Part shown: positions 54,301 to 64,000 of the stretch, in pieces
Numbering within the stretch: the first letter of the stretch is position 1
How the letters are laid out: every line of letters begins with the position of its first letter
Source of the DNA: Trifolium pratense
Taxonomy: Eukaryota; Streptophyta; Magnoliopsida; Fabales; Fabaceae
Assembly (NCBI RefSeq): GCF_020283565.1
Contig: NC_060059.1
Span: 3,417,501-3,481,500, forward strand
DNA length: 64,000 bases
Direction of reading: 5' to 3'
Translations under genes and position numbers: made by a program
Notes under the pieces: generated by a model
Database searches by the model: none
What the model saw: only the letters and a program-made list of their open reading frames with translations
Told to the model about the DNA's origin: nothing

Positions 54301-55700
54301 TTCCATGGTATACTCTACAATTTTCACGTCAAAGCTAATATTTGTGTACCTTGCATTCCATATACTCTAATTTAATGATGATGAGCGAACCATACGAGTA
54401 AAAGAAACAAGTTTCTTTGCTTTCTTTCCTTGAAATTTTTTACTTTCCCTTCTTATCTATCTTTTTTCATACAGTATGTTGTAAGAAATAGCATGAAAAC
54501 GACACATGCATAGATTGGTAAAATAAAGAGAGAATGCATACAAAAACTTAAAGAAAAACAGATATTTGAACATCTGAGGGGAAACGGAATTTAAGACTAA
54601 TGAATACCTCCTCAACTGGAACTTCCTCTGGCAATATCTCCTTTGTTTCTGAAACTGTAGGCCTCTTACTTTCAGACCGAAGCATCCAATCCAATCCCAT
54701 TTCTTTTCTTGCAATATCCTTCTCACTTGTAGAATTGGCTGCCATGTCAGTAGCTTCACCTTTGATCTTATTCTCTCTACTCCCATCTTTTGTACGTGAC
54801 TTTCGATGCTTCCCTTGGCGACCCAAAGAACCATCACTACCATCTGAAGAAGATGAACCTTCCTCCGATGTATATTCCTTTTTACCACTCCTTGACCTCG
54901 TCTTTCGTTTTGACCTTTCACCGGAATAATCCGACGAACCATCACCCTTTTTCTTCTTCCCTTTCCTTCTCCCTTTCTTATCATCCCGGTCACTTTCACT
55001 TTCAGTTGTATAAGACGAAGAACTTTCATCGGACGAATACCATTTCTTCTTTCTAGATCCTTTTTTTATCTTATCAAGCTCATCCTCATCAGAAGATATA
55101 TTCCTAGAGCTCTTCCCTTTCCTTTTATCCTTTTTCCTTCTACTATCTGATTTTTTTCTATCTTTGGAAACAGAATCCAAGTTATCATCTTGCACCTAGC
55201 ACAATGCAGTAATGTGTGTGTGTAAATAACAAAATCAAACCTAAAAATAGGAGTGAGTAACAACAGTGACACTGTGAAATATACAAACCTGGTCACGAGG
55301 AATGAATTTCACACCAGAAAGCATTTTCTAGATTACAAGACCTAACCAATACCTGCATAAAGATATATCATAACAATTGAAGTGTGTGTTTCGTTCTGGG
55401 ATGACAAAAAATTGATTTTTAATTAATCGATTATGTAAAATTGATTATGGCTAAAATTGATTTTGAATGAATACCTTGGGTGGTGTACCGTCTCCGGTGG
55501 TGGGATACGCAGTCGGCACTGGCGCCTTCACCGGCGGTTTGCGGAGGTGCGGTAAGCAGAGAGGGGTCTTCGCCGTCGGTCGAAGTGAAGGAGAAGAACG
55601 ATTAAGAAAGACCAATTTTTTTTTTATTCTACTTAATTTATTTTTTTGCCCGCGTGAGATTTGGACTTGGAAGATTGTGGGCTTATTTCTTTTGAAAATT
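48366..55700 (-). CDS. CWF19-like (CwfJ family) splicing/lariat-debranching cofactor
   Basis: Complete minus-strand gene. A 5'-UTR exon (about 55700-55475) is followed by coding exons 55324-55289 (ATG; exon begins 55352), 55195-54608, 53114-52911, 52508-52341, 52197-51826, 51684-51605, 51328-50965, 50731-50519 and 48701-48366 (TAA). All have GT-AG joints and phases that fit, giving about 786 residues. The start MLSGVKFIPRDQ is typical of plant CwfJ proteins. Residues about 13-208 are disordered and Lys/Ser/Asp-rich. The CwfJ C1 domain holds CLFCLENP (about 562-569) and the HIT-like GHCCILPIHHES. The C2 domain holds FPYFHVEFG and RRQRYE. Homologues act in the nucleus with the debranching enzyme on spliced lariats. 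The largest introns are 53115-54607 and 48702-50518. Confidence 0.93.
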
Positions 55701-55752
55701 GCTCTTCTAGCCTCCCGCATTGCTGTCAGGCCCACAAAAAATCAAATTTTGC
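54419..55752. repeat. Block B at its native site
   Basis: Source of the copy at 40106-41439 (offset 14313, same orientation). The left end lies in intron 3 at GCTTTCTTTCC. The right end lies 59 bp inside the MULE-like element at 55694. Confidence 0.95.
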
Positions 55753-56125
55753 CCTCAAAACCTTTCGGAAGATAACTCCTAAACTCGATTAATTTCGGAT
55801 CCTATGGTTCGAATGGTATCAATGTAGTGAAAAACAAGTAAAGTAGTGTGCAGTTATGTTTTGAGTTTGAAATGCTTTGAAAGATAACTGTCAAAATCGC
55901 TGAGTTTGGGACAGTATCTTCCAAAATGCACTTGTATAGGCTAGGACCAGAAAAACGGTGTTCAATTATATTTTTTTACATTTAAAATCAGAGTTAGACT
56001 AGATATGTTTATTCTCCCTTATTTAAGTCTCCTTAATAGTATGATTTAAGGCCCCTTAACTTGCTTTGGAAATTTGGGGGGCTAAGGGGCTTAAAGCATA
56101 TTGAGAGGCTTAAAGATAATTTTTC
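55694..56125. mobile_element. Diverged MULE-like element of the GAAAATTGC-end family
   Basis: The left end GAAAATTGCTCTTCTAGCC and the complement of the right end, GAAAAATTATCTTTAAGCC, are imperfect inverted repeats of the same family as 12696-14075 and 38471-39543. Flanking 9-mers ATTTCTTTT and AAATGTTTT agree only partly, so the insertion is old or the ends are approximate. It abuts the CWF19-like leader exon. Confidence 0.6.
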
Positions 56126-57744
56126 AAATGTTTTGAGGCACGATATGTTGAGAATAGGTCCATTATACAATATGATATAACTTCTTTTTGTTTTCTTTGT
56201 ACATCAAAATGCTAGCACATCAACTATGAATAAAATTATAGAAAACTTGACTGCTAGGCTGTTTCGAAAATTGTGCATTTTATTTTTTTAGAAGTTAAAC
56301 ATTGTGTTATTCAAGACATATTCTAATTGCTACATTTTAGCATGACCATTTTTTAATAGCACGCGAACCATTATTAAAGATTTTCCTATCTAGTATATTT
56401 TATATTTAACCGTTAAAAAATGTTATTTAAACACATTTATTTGATAAGTACTGTACTCATATGAGAAAGGTAGTTACCGGGGAGAAGTGGAAAGAGGGTA
56501 GATGTCAATTTTGTGTCTCAAATTTGATGTTTAAATAACAAACCTCTCAACTCTTTTATGGATTTTGATCATCTTCAATTTTCTCTCATATTTTCTCTCA
56601 TTTTTCTTAATTTAAGAGTTGGTTTTCTCTTTTTATTCTTTGTAATTTACCAACCCTTGGATAAAAAAAAAGGAGAGAAAACCTGAGATAAAATTGGAGA
56701 GGATTCAAACCCCTATTTTACGTGTACATTTTATCATTTTCATATTTTTTTAGGATATATCGAGTTTGATTCTTAATAAGAACAATTTTATTTGCCAAAT
56801 TTTACTTATCTCAATTAAACTCTAAATTCAGATCTTATTTTCTCGAAAACCAAGAGTTAATTGCCGATGCCTAATCTACCCCTTCTTAATTTATTTGTGG
56901 GTATTTGCCACCAATTAATAATAACATACTCCTACTCATAAGTAGATTTGCATTTAATACCAATACCATTAACTAATCTATAATTAATTTTTGTTTTACA
57001 TGCATCTGATTTATTATCTTTCCGGGTAAATACTCCAAATTATGAAACCATATTTTAGAAAGAAAAAAATACTCTCCTAGTTTGAAATATCAAGAGGGTA
57101 GTAGTAGTACGTTGAGATGTGACAAAGTGTACACAGAGTATGCATTCAGCATGTCAAGTCGCTGTTGTTCTTTTATTGTTTTTTTCATTTCATCTCATCT
57201 CACTCACTCACTCAGTATACTTATTTATTTAACGTTAAATCACATCACTTCAGATTTCAGACCCTGCCTGCATTTATCTCTCTCTCTCCTCTCTCTCTCT
57301 CTCTTTACTTTCTCTTTAACCTTTTCATTTTTCAAAATTCTCCTTCTAACTTTTCCATCACTCTCTCTCTCTCTCTCTCTACCTTCATTTTTTATTGGTT
57401 CTTTCATTCAACCTTTTCACTTCCCTTTTGCATTCTTATTTCTTACTCTTCTTCCACACCATTTTAATATTTATTTCTATTCTGTAAAACCCATGTGCCT
57501 TTGTTTTGTTTTCTTTTGAGAACTTGTTGAGAGTTGTGAAGAAGAAGAAGAAAGAGTAGTAGCTAACTAGAATCTATCTATCTATACTATACTACTAGTA
57601 GTATACTATAACTTGTAGAAACTCACATGCAACCCTTTTTAGTTTTACCATTTGCTTAACCTTATTCTTTTGGTTACAAACAGAAAGAAAAAAAGAGAGA
57701 GTGAAAAGAGGTAACTTTGTTTCATTCCAAACAGCATTGAAGAA
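56126..57744 (+). promoter_or_regulatory. Upstream region and leader of the HIPP gene
   Basis: AT-rich to about 57100, then a pyrimidine-rich tract with long (CT)n runs (57278-57305, 57362-57382). Such tracts are common just upstream of or within plant leaders. The open frames across 57082-57519 are low-complexity translations of this tract. A GAAGAAGAAGAAAGAG stretch lies at about 57539-57555. Confidence 0.55.
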
Positions 57745-59568
57745 ATGACTAAAGAAGAAGACTTTAAGCTCCTTAAAATCCAGGTACCTCTTTCTCATCC
57801 CCTTATTATTAACTTATTCATAAAAAAAACATGCTTTCTGTTCTTTCTTTTAACACCCCCTTTTCTCCCTTTTAGTTTTAGTTTCATATAAAAACATCAA
57901 AGTTGGTTTTTTGGTCTTTTCCTTTAGAATCTTTATGTTTTTGTTTTTTTGTTGTTTGCTTTGTTTTTTCATTTTTACAGACTTGTGTTCTCAAAGTGAA
58001 CATTCACTGTGATGGTTGTAAGCAGAAAGTGAAGAAACTCCTTCAGAGAATTGAAGGTCCTCTATTTTCTATCTTGTTTTAACTTTTACTCGCTTTACTC
58101 ATTCTTATCCTAAATATAGCACATTTTTTATTATAATTTCAGAATCTATAATCAAACTCAGTGTACTAACATTGTTTATTTTACTCACAATAAAGGGGTT
58201 CCTTTTATAAGTTATGTGAGTTAAAGGGAATCATAAAAATGGAATCTTTACCTTTTTTGTCTATCATGAATTAATTTGAGTAGAGAGTACAAATTGCTAC
58301 TTTTAAATCTTCAATTTTAAATCTTCAATGAAAAGTTCAGCATGTAAAAAATTTGGTATTTAGAACTTCTTGTTTTTCTCTTAAAGTTGTCATAGTTTGA
58401 ACAAATTCATAAAAATGTCACATTATTTTGTTGCCTAGAAGATTTTGGGATTATGTTTTGTTTTATGATATTTTTGGCCTATTTTTGTTCTATAGGTGTT
58501 TACCAAGTTCAAATAGATGCAGAACAACAGAAGGTAACAGTTTCAGGTTGTGTGGATGCTGCAACTTTGATCAAGAAACTAGTAAGATCTGGCAAATATG
58601 CTGAGTTATGGTCTCAGAAAACTAATAATAATCAGAATCAAAAGCAGAAGAACAACAACATTGTCAAAGATGACAAGAACAAAGGACAAAAACAAGTTGT
58701 CAAAGCACTTGAGGCCTTCAAAAACCAGCAGAAATTTCCTGCTTTTAGTTCCGAAGAGGACGGTGAATACTATGGTGGATACGGTGACGACGACGAAGAG
58801 GATGATCAAGAGACACGGTATGTCATGGAGGCAGCCAATCAACTTCAAATGATGAGGCAGCGTGTAGCCGATGCAAACAATGCGAAGAAAGCTATTGGAG
58901 CTAAGATGAACAATGCTGGCAATGTGAATGGAAATAGTGGTAAGAAAGGAAACTCAAATCAGAACATGGGAGGAATGAAGGAAAGTGCTAATGGTATTGA
59001 TCAGAAAACAATTGCAGCTATGAAGTTGAACAATGGTCATTTAGTTGGTAATGAAAGTCTCAATCTTGGAGAATCCAAAAGGGCTAGTGAGATTGGTGCT
59101 ATGATGAATTTAGCTGGTTTTAATGGTAATAACAATGGTGTTGGTAATGCTACTACTATTCTAGGTGGAAATTCCAATGGTTTAGGAGGTTTTCCTGTTC
59201 AAACCAATAATACTAATATGATTCAAGGTTCTTCTGCAGCTGCTATTCCAAATGGCGGTTTTGTTACCGGTCAATATCCAGCATCTATGATGATGAACAT
59301 GAATGGTTTCAATAACCATCCATCTTCATTGATGAACATGAACATGCAGCAGGCAAGGCATGTTATGCAGCAGCAACAGCCTCAGATGATGTATCACAGG
59401 TCACCTTATGTTCCTCCTAACACTGGCTATTACTACAATTACAATAACTACATTCCTCCAGTTGCAAATTACTCATCCTATGCAAATCCTAGTTACCCAA
59501 CGGAGGATAACTCTGCAGCACACATGTTCAGTGATGACAATACTACTAGCAGCTGTTCAATAATGTAA
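57745..59568 (+). CDS. Heavy-metal-associated isoprenylated plant protein (HIPP)
   Basis: Three exons: 57745-57783, 57981-58056 and 58496-59568, with GT-AG joints in phase, give 395 residues. An N-terminal HMA domain (about 12-75) carries the metal-binding CxxC as NIHCDGCKQK (Cys23, Cys26) and VTVSGCVDAATLIKKLVRSG. The middle is Asn/Lys-rich with an acidic patch (DDDEEDDQE). The long tail is rich in Asn, Gly and Met (MMMNMNGF, QQQQPQMM). It ends in CSIM, a CaaX farnesylation box. The combination defines HIPPs, thought to buffer or carry metals such as Cd, Cu or Zn at membranes or in the nucleus. Length and tail fit the long HIPP32-37-like group. Confidence 0.95.
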
Positions 59569-61999
59569 TGATAGTGACTGTAGAGTTAAAAAAGTGAGAG
59601 GAAAAAAAGTGCAAAAGGGATTGTGTTTGACCTTAAAGTCCTATTTTCTTAGTCAGTATAGTAGTTTGACTGTAATTTGGTGGGGCAGATTTGTGTTAGG
59701 ATGGATGTGGATGTGTTTGTTTGTGAATGTGAATCATCATATCATTAGTGTGTACTGTGTAGTAGTTGAGATGATGTTGGCTTTTTTATGTTATTTTCAA
59801 AAAATGTCTCTGGTTGTGTTTTGTTTTATGACTTCTGTTTCTTATATTGTTATCCTAATTTAGCAATTAGCAATTACTAGCAATTAGCAATGTTTTAAAA
59901 TTTGAATTGGATATCGAACCAATTAGACTTTCGAGTAATTTTGAATTGGATATCGGACCAATTATGCTTTCGAGTCATGGTTCAACGGTATTGGTGAAAC
60001 TAAAATCGCCTAAGTAACGTTCAATGTTCAATTGGTTGAACTGTTTTGTTTGATTTGGTTCCGTCTATAAAACACGGTTAATATGTAGCAACTATTGAGG
60101 TTTTAAATTGAAGTTTATGGGTGGTAAATGTACATGCTGCATGCTAAGTGAGGAGTTTAAGGAACAATGATGAATGGATTTTGTGTTTAGATAGGATATG
60201 GACATTGTTATTGAAAGTAGACAAGATGACACAAGTTACTGTTTTCTGTGTACACAAACATGATGACACTGTGCGTGTAGGAACAGAACAGTGTGGTTGA
60301 CAAAGTGTGTGTGAGTATTGTGCACGTTAGGTAGATAAAGCACGCGTATGTCACGTGTGTAATGATGCATGCAGTGCTAACCAGGTCCAGGACCACATTG
60401 AAACTTGAATTTTATGTTCTTTGGTGATGATGATGATTTTATAATATAGTACTAATTTACTAACTAGAATGCTAGTAATTATAGACACATGATGCTGATA
60501 GCCATATAGGAGTAGTAGTTATAATAATAATTGTCACGATGCACTGTGTTTGATGTATGTGCGCTTATCCAAAGTGAGGTTACAACTGAACATTATTTGT
60601 AGCATGTATTAGTACTAGTAATTGATTAATTAAAGGAACTTAAAAAAAGTTGAAGTGGACTGTTAGTTGGAAGTACTATATTCTAGTACTAATTAATTTG
60701 GTGTCAAGTGATATTTAAGTCTAAAACTTTAGAAACAACAAAATATATATACGTGGAGTTATATGTGAAATCCTCTGTAGGTACTTGGAACCACCCACTG
60801 ACTGAGTGTGTAGAGAAAAAAGGACTAAGCAATTTCATTATGATGAGGTGAGTAGATCCATTGATTTATTTTCTTAGAAAAGAAAGTACTTAGTTTGGTT
60901 GAAGGTTGGTTTGTTTTTTTATAAAGGAAAGGAAATGCATAGGGAGGCCTATATTGATTGTCTAGAAAGCATAACACTATGGCCAGGCCACAACAATGAC
61001 TAGGAGAATCCATTCATTATCCATGGACCACAAACATGACTCATGCGTCGTGACAAAAACTAATATAATCAATCAATATGTGTCTACAAGTGTGATTATG
61101 GGCGCAAATTCAATGACAGGTACAAGGTGCTGGAGTAGAAAACAAAATACATTCCCAAAGATAAATACTTAGAAGAATTTGAATGAAGATGCGGTGTTCA
61201 AATTATGTGTTCTTAATTTAATGCAGAGATTTCTTTGATATTTTAGGTCCCTTTTGAGATCTAAGTTAATTAATTTGCATTAGAGTTGAATGATTGACTA
61301 TAGATAGGTATCTAAATACTTTTACTGAAACTATTCTTGACAATGGTATTGGCCAAACAAGTTGTCTCATTCATTTGCGAAAACAATGACGATACAAGTG
61401 TATGTGGTTGAAAAAAATATTTACACTTGAATGAGAATATTTTAGATGAATTGATGGACCTCAATAATCTCACTTAAGCGAGAGATTACTGGAGTGTCAA
61501 ATCTTAGTAAAAAACATCACATTATTATATAGAAATGGAGACCCTTTTTTTCCTTGCTCTCTTTTCTTTTATACTGGGTCTGGACAATTTTTCCCCCTTA
61601 CTTATGTACTAATAGAAAAGAGGTTATGGGGTGTATCAAATTAGTCTAATAAAAAACACCTTGGTGGAAAAGATTCAATTGTTAAAACTAAATTAATTAA
61701 ATTGCTTTGATAGGCAAAATAAAGGAACTAATTTGCTTAGACAAAGACCAATTATAAATAACTAGGAATACCCCACCTCAGCAGATCAAAATGGGCTTGA
61801 TAATAAAGAATAAAATTGCTAGTTCAGGGAGAAATCTGTCAAAAATAGACACCTAGAAACTATTGCAATCTCAACTTTTCTTCCCACTGCATAACCATTG
61901 CAAAACAGTGAAGATAATCATCATATATAATACACAGCACAGCAATAAATTTTTACCACAAAACTGCTGCAACATGCATTGGTAAGTTCTGATGCTAGT
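59569..61999. other. Intergenic between HIPP and AIP1
   Basis: 59569 to about 59880 is probably the HIPP 3' UTR. 59893-59975 holds two tandem copies of a 42-bp unit with TTGAATTGGATATCG and CTTTCGAGT. The rest (GATGATGATGATTTT near 60425, scattered TAGTACTA motifs) has no supported gene. About 61860-61999 should be the AIP1 3' UTR. Confidence 0.55.
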
Positions 62000-63973
62000 T
62001 TATTCTGCAATCAAATTCCAAACACGAATGCAACTATCTTCTCCTGAACTGACCACTGTTTCTGGCCCAATAAAAGTCAATCCATAGACTCCACCTAAAT
62101 GAGCACCTTTTATGGTTCTGCGGCTTGCAGCTGGCTTTCCAATTTCATATACAATGACACATGTATCAAGTGAACCAGTAGCTATCAGTTTGCTATCAGG
62201 TGACCAAGAAATGCAGTTTATACGTGCAGTGTGAAATAACATGTTATTAAGCACCACCTGAAAGATTTATTTAGTCACATAATTTCAGTAGGTTACGACG
62301 AAAAACAAGTATACATCATGACAGTTAAAGCAATGATACTACAATCATGAAGAGAATAACTCATGTATTTCTCATATCAAACCAACATTTGGTATAGGAC
62401 AAAATCATTCAGGCACAAAACATTTGAACTTCATGTAACAGTCGTATCAGGTCCAAGTTACCTCTCTAGAAGCACAGTTCCACACAACAGCTTCGCGATT
62501 TAGATCAGCTGATGCAAACATGGAAACATCTGGAGAATATTTGATTGCGCTGATTGCACCGCGGTGCTTCTCAAGAACAGTCTGTTCAGTAAGTGTATCT
62601 CCTGAGATAGAATAAATACGGAGCTTACCATCCTGTCCACCTACAATTGCTTCACTGCCATCAGGTGAAATAGTACATGCGGTCACAACAAAGCCAAGGT
62701 TTACAGTGGCCACAATTTTTGCACCGTTAAGTAAGACAACCCCGGATTCAATTGCAATAAGAGCAAATTGAGGGGAATTAAGTGCAAGCGCCACATGCTT
62801 AGGCTGGCTCCCAACATCAACATGCTCAGCAGGACCAAAGTTATCCCCATGAAGGGGAACTCTGTATACCTGCATTTAATATGCATAAATTTAAATACTA
62901 TCAATTGACGGCAAAAGACATCAGAATTTTCAATAACAAACTTTTATTTTCATTCACTTTTTATGAAAACTGACAGCCAAATGATAATCTGCTCCATCGA
63001 TGGATTAAGTTTTAGAAGAAAAAGATCAAGTTCTCTACTATTATTCTACTTTATAGCTAGCTTTTGAATATTTGTTAACATGTCCTCTAGTCAATGAATT
63101 GGTAATAGTTATTAAAGATTTCATCAAATTCAAGTTGAACCCTACAGTAAATGCACTATTTAGCAACGTATTGGTTCACAGATCTTCAAGAACAAAATCT
63201 TCATTAAAGATTACTATAACAGTTGCAAAAATCAGAGGCCTAGATCAAGATTCGCACCGGACGTAAGCTCAACCTCTAATACTGGAATCAACATACTTGA
63301 CTTTGCACAAACTTCCTAGCTTCTACGAGATGTAATTTAAATGCAACCAGAAATATTTGAATTTATCTAAAAATAATAAAGCAATCAAAGGGACAACAAA
63401 GGTGTAGCTTCACTTCAGTGTTTGATATGGGAATCAATGACAGACCAGATGAACAGAAAATGTATCTACAGATTACTTTTTGTGCTTGCAAATCAAAGAT
63501 CCCATATGATGATAATGATGGGTCATGATGCATATCTATTAGTTAGTTACCTTGTTGTCAAATCCAGCAGTAACAACTTCTTCTTCGGCAGCTTCTAATA
63601 AATTGATTAATCCAAATTGTTTACCGTCAAACTTACCGCTGTAACCAATACCTGGAATCCATCTAATGATCACTCCATCATAGCTGCTGGACAAAAGCAT
63701 CTTATCACTTTTGTTGAGTAGATTCAAAACAGTTACATTCTTCATGTGACCAGATAAGGACTTTGGGCTCTGATCTAGATCCTTAGCAGAGTATAAATTA
63801 ATCGTTCCGCCAAGGGAGATAGTAAGCAGATGGTCATTCTGCCAAAGACAACCGACGAGCATGTCCTCCACCCCACCAGATTCAGTATATGTCAATGTCT
63901 TATGTACTGTTCCACTACCATTCTCATCAATATTCCATACTTTTGCAGACTTGTCAGCAGACACAGTAAGAAC
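62000..63973 (-). CDS. AIP1: Actin-interacting protein 1 (AIP1), C-terminal three exons
   Basis: Minus-strand exons 63973-63551, 62869-62462 and 62257-62000 (TAA) join in phase and encode about 362 residues, the C-terminal beta-propeller and part of the first. The N-terminal exons lie beyond the window. WD40 blades are clear: [36 protein letters not shown] blades and [13 protein letters not shown]. The AIP1-specific block [19 protein letters not shown] is present. AIP1 promotes actin filament disassembly with ADF/cofilin in the cytoplasm. The open frames and conserved blades indicate a working gene. Confidence 0.92.
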
Positions 63974-64000
63974 CTGTAAAGTTCTTACGCATAATTTAAA

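Noticed and set aside
57082..57519. 145-residue Ser/Leu/Phe-rich protein
   Set aside because: It is the pyrimidine-rich (CT)n tract upstream of the HIPP start, with no family signature.

Overview
The window is nuclear DNA of a flowering plant. Genes are spliced with GT-AG introns, the intergenic DNA is very AT-rich, and there is a plant-type U5 snRNA promoter. Other plant features are BAHD, HIPP and zf-GRF proteins and a dense layer of plant transposons (copia, gypsy, MULE, hAT, Stowaway, Tourist, Helitron, tRNA-derived SINEs). A legume related to Medicago or Trifolium is my best guess, but this is not proven from the sequence.

Layout. 1-602 is a foldback-like array of hairpin units. 2279-3059 (-) holds the last three exons of an unrecognised coiled-coil protein next to nested TIR elements. 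7150-8746 (-) is the 3' half of a DNA topoisomerase VI subunit A (TOP6A/SPO11-3-like) gene. 9.7-12.4 kb carries a small U5 snRNA cluster: one good gene, one decayed copy and one orphan promoter, separated by transposons. 12.7-17.4 kb is mostly MULE-type DNA plus a BAHD fragment and a two-exon zf-GRF/membrane gene. 17.8-20.5 kb is a dead copia element. 21190-22596 (-) is an intact BAHD acyltransferase frame with altered catalytic motifs. 23-27.2 kb holds a solo LTR, microsatellites, MITEs and a hAT element with a MULE-type MITE inside it.

27.7-36 kb is the most unusual part. A 715-bp perfect inverted repeat of TOP6A (3-bp spacer) is followed by same-strand, intron-containing fragments of a plasma-membrane H+-ATPase, a kinesin-light-chain-related protein and IWS1. 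A gypsy element with a large internal deletion and a short textbook Helitron lie among them. 37.9-43.7 kb is an A-B-A' rearrangement: a 2.2-kb block (A) occurs twice and flanks a 1.3-kb copy (B) of the 5' end of the CWF19-like gene that lies 14 kb away. Templated filler sits at one junction.

43.9-48 kb holds a solo LTR, a LINE tail, a SINE, a Tourist MITE and a MULE. The last part is ordinary gene space: a complete CWF19-like splicing/lariat-debranching cofactor gene (48366-55.7 kb, -), a HIPP metallochaperone-like gene (57745-59568, +) and the C-terminal exons of actin-interacting protein 1 (62000-63973, -).

The genes do not form a pathway. The intact ones are unlinked housekeeping or metabolic genes. 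What ties the window together is rearrangement: recent identical duplications, gene-fragment capture and nested transposition. Identities were assigned by reading protein motifs, not by a database search.
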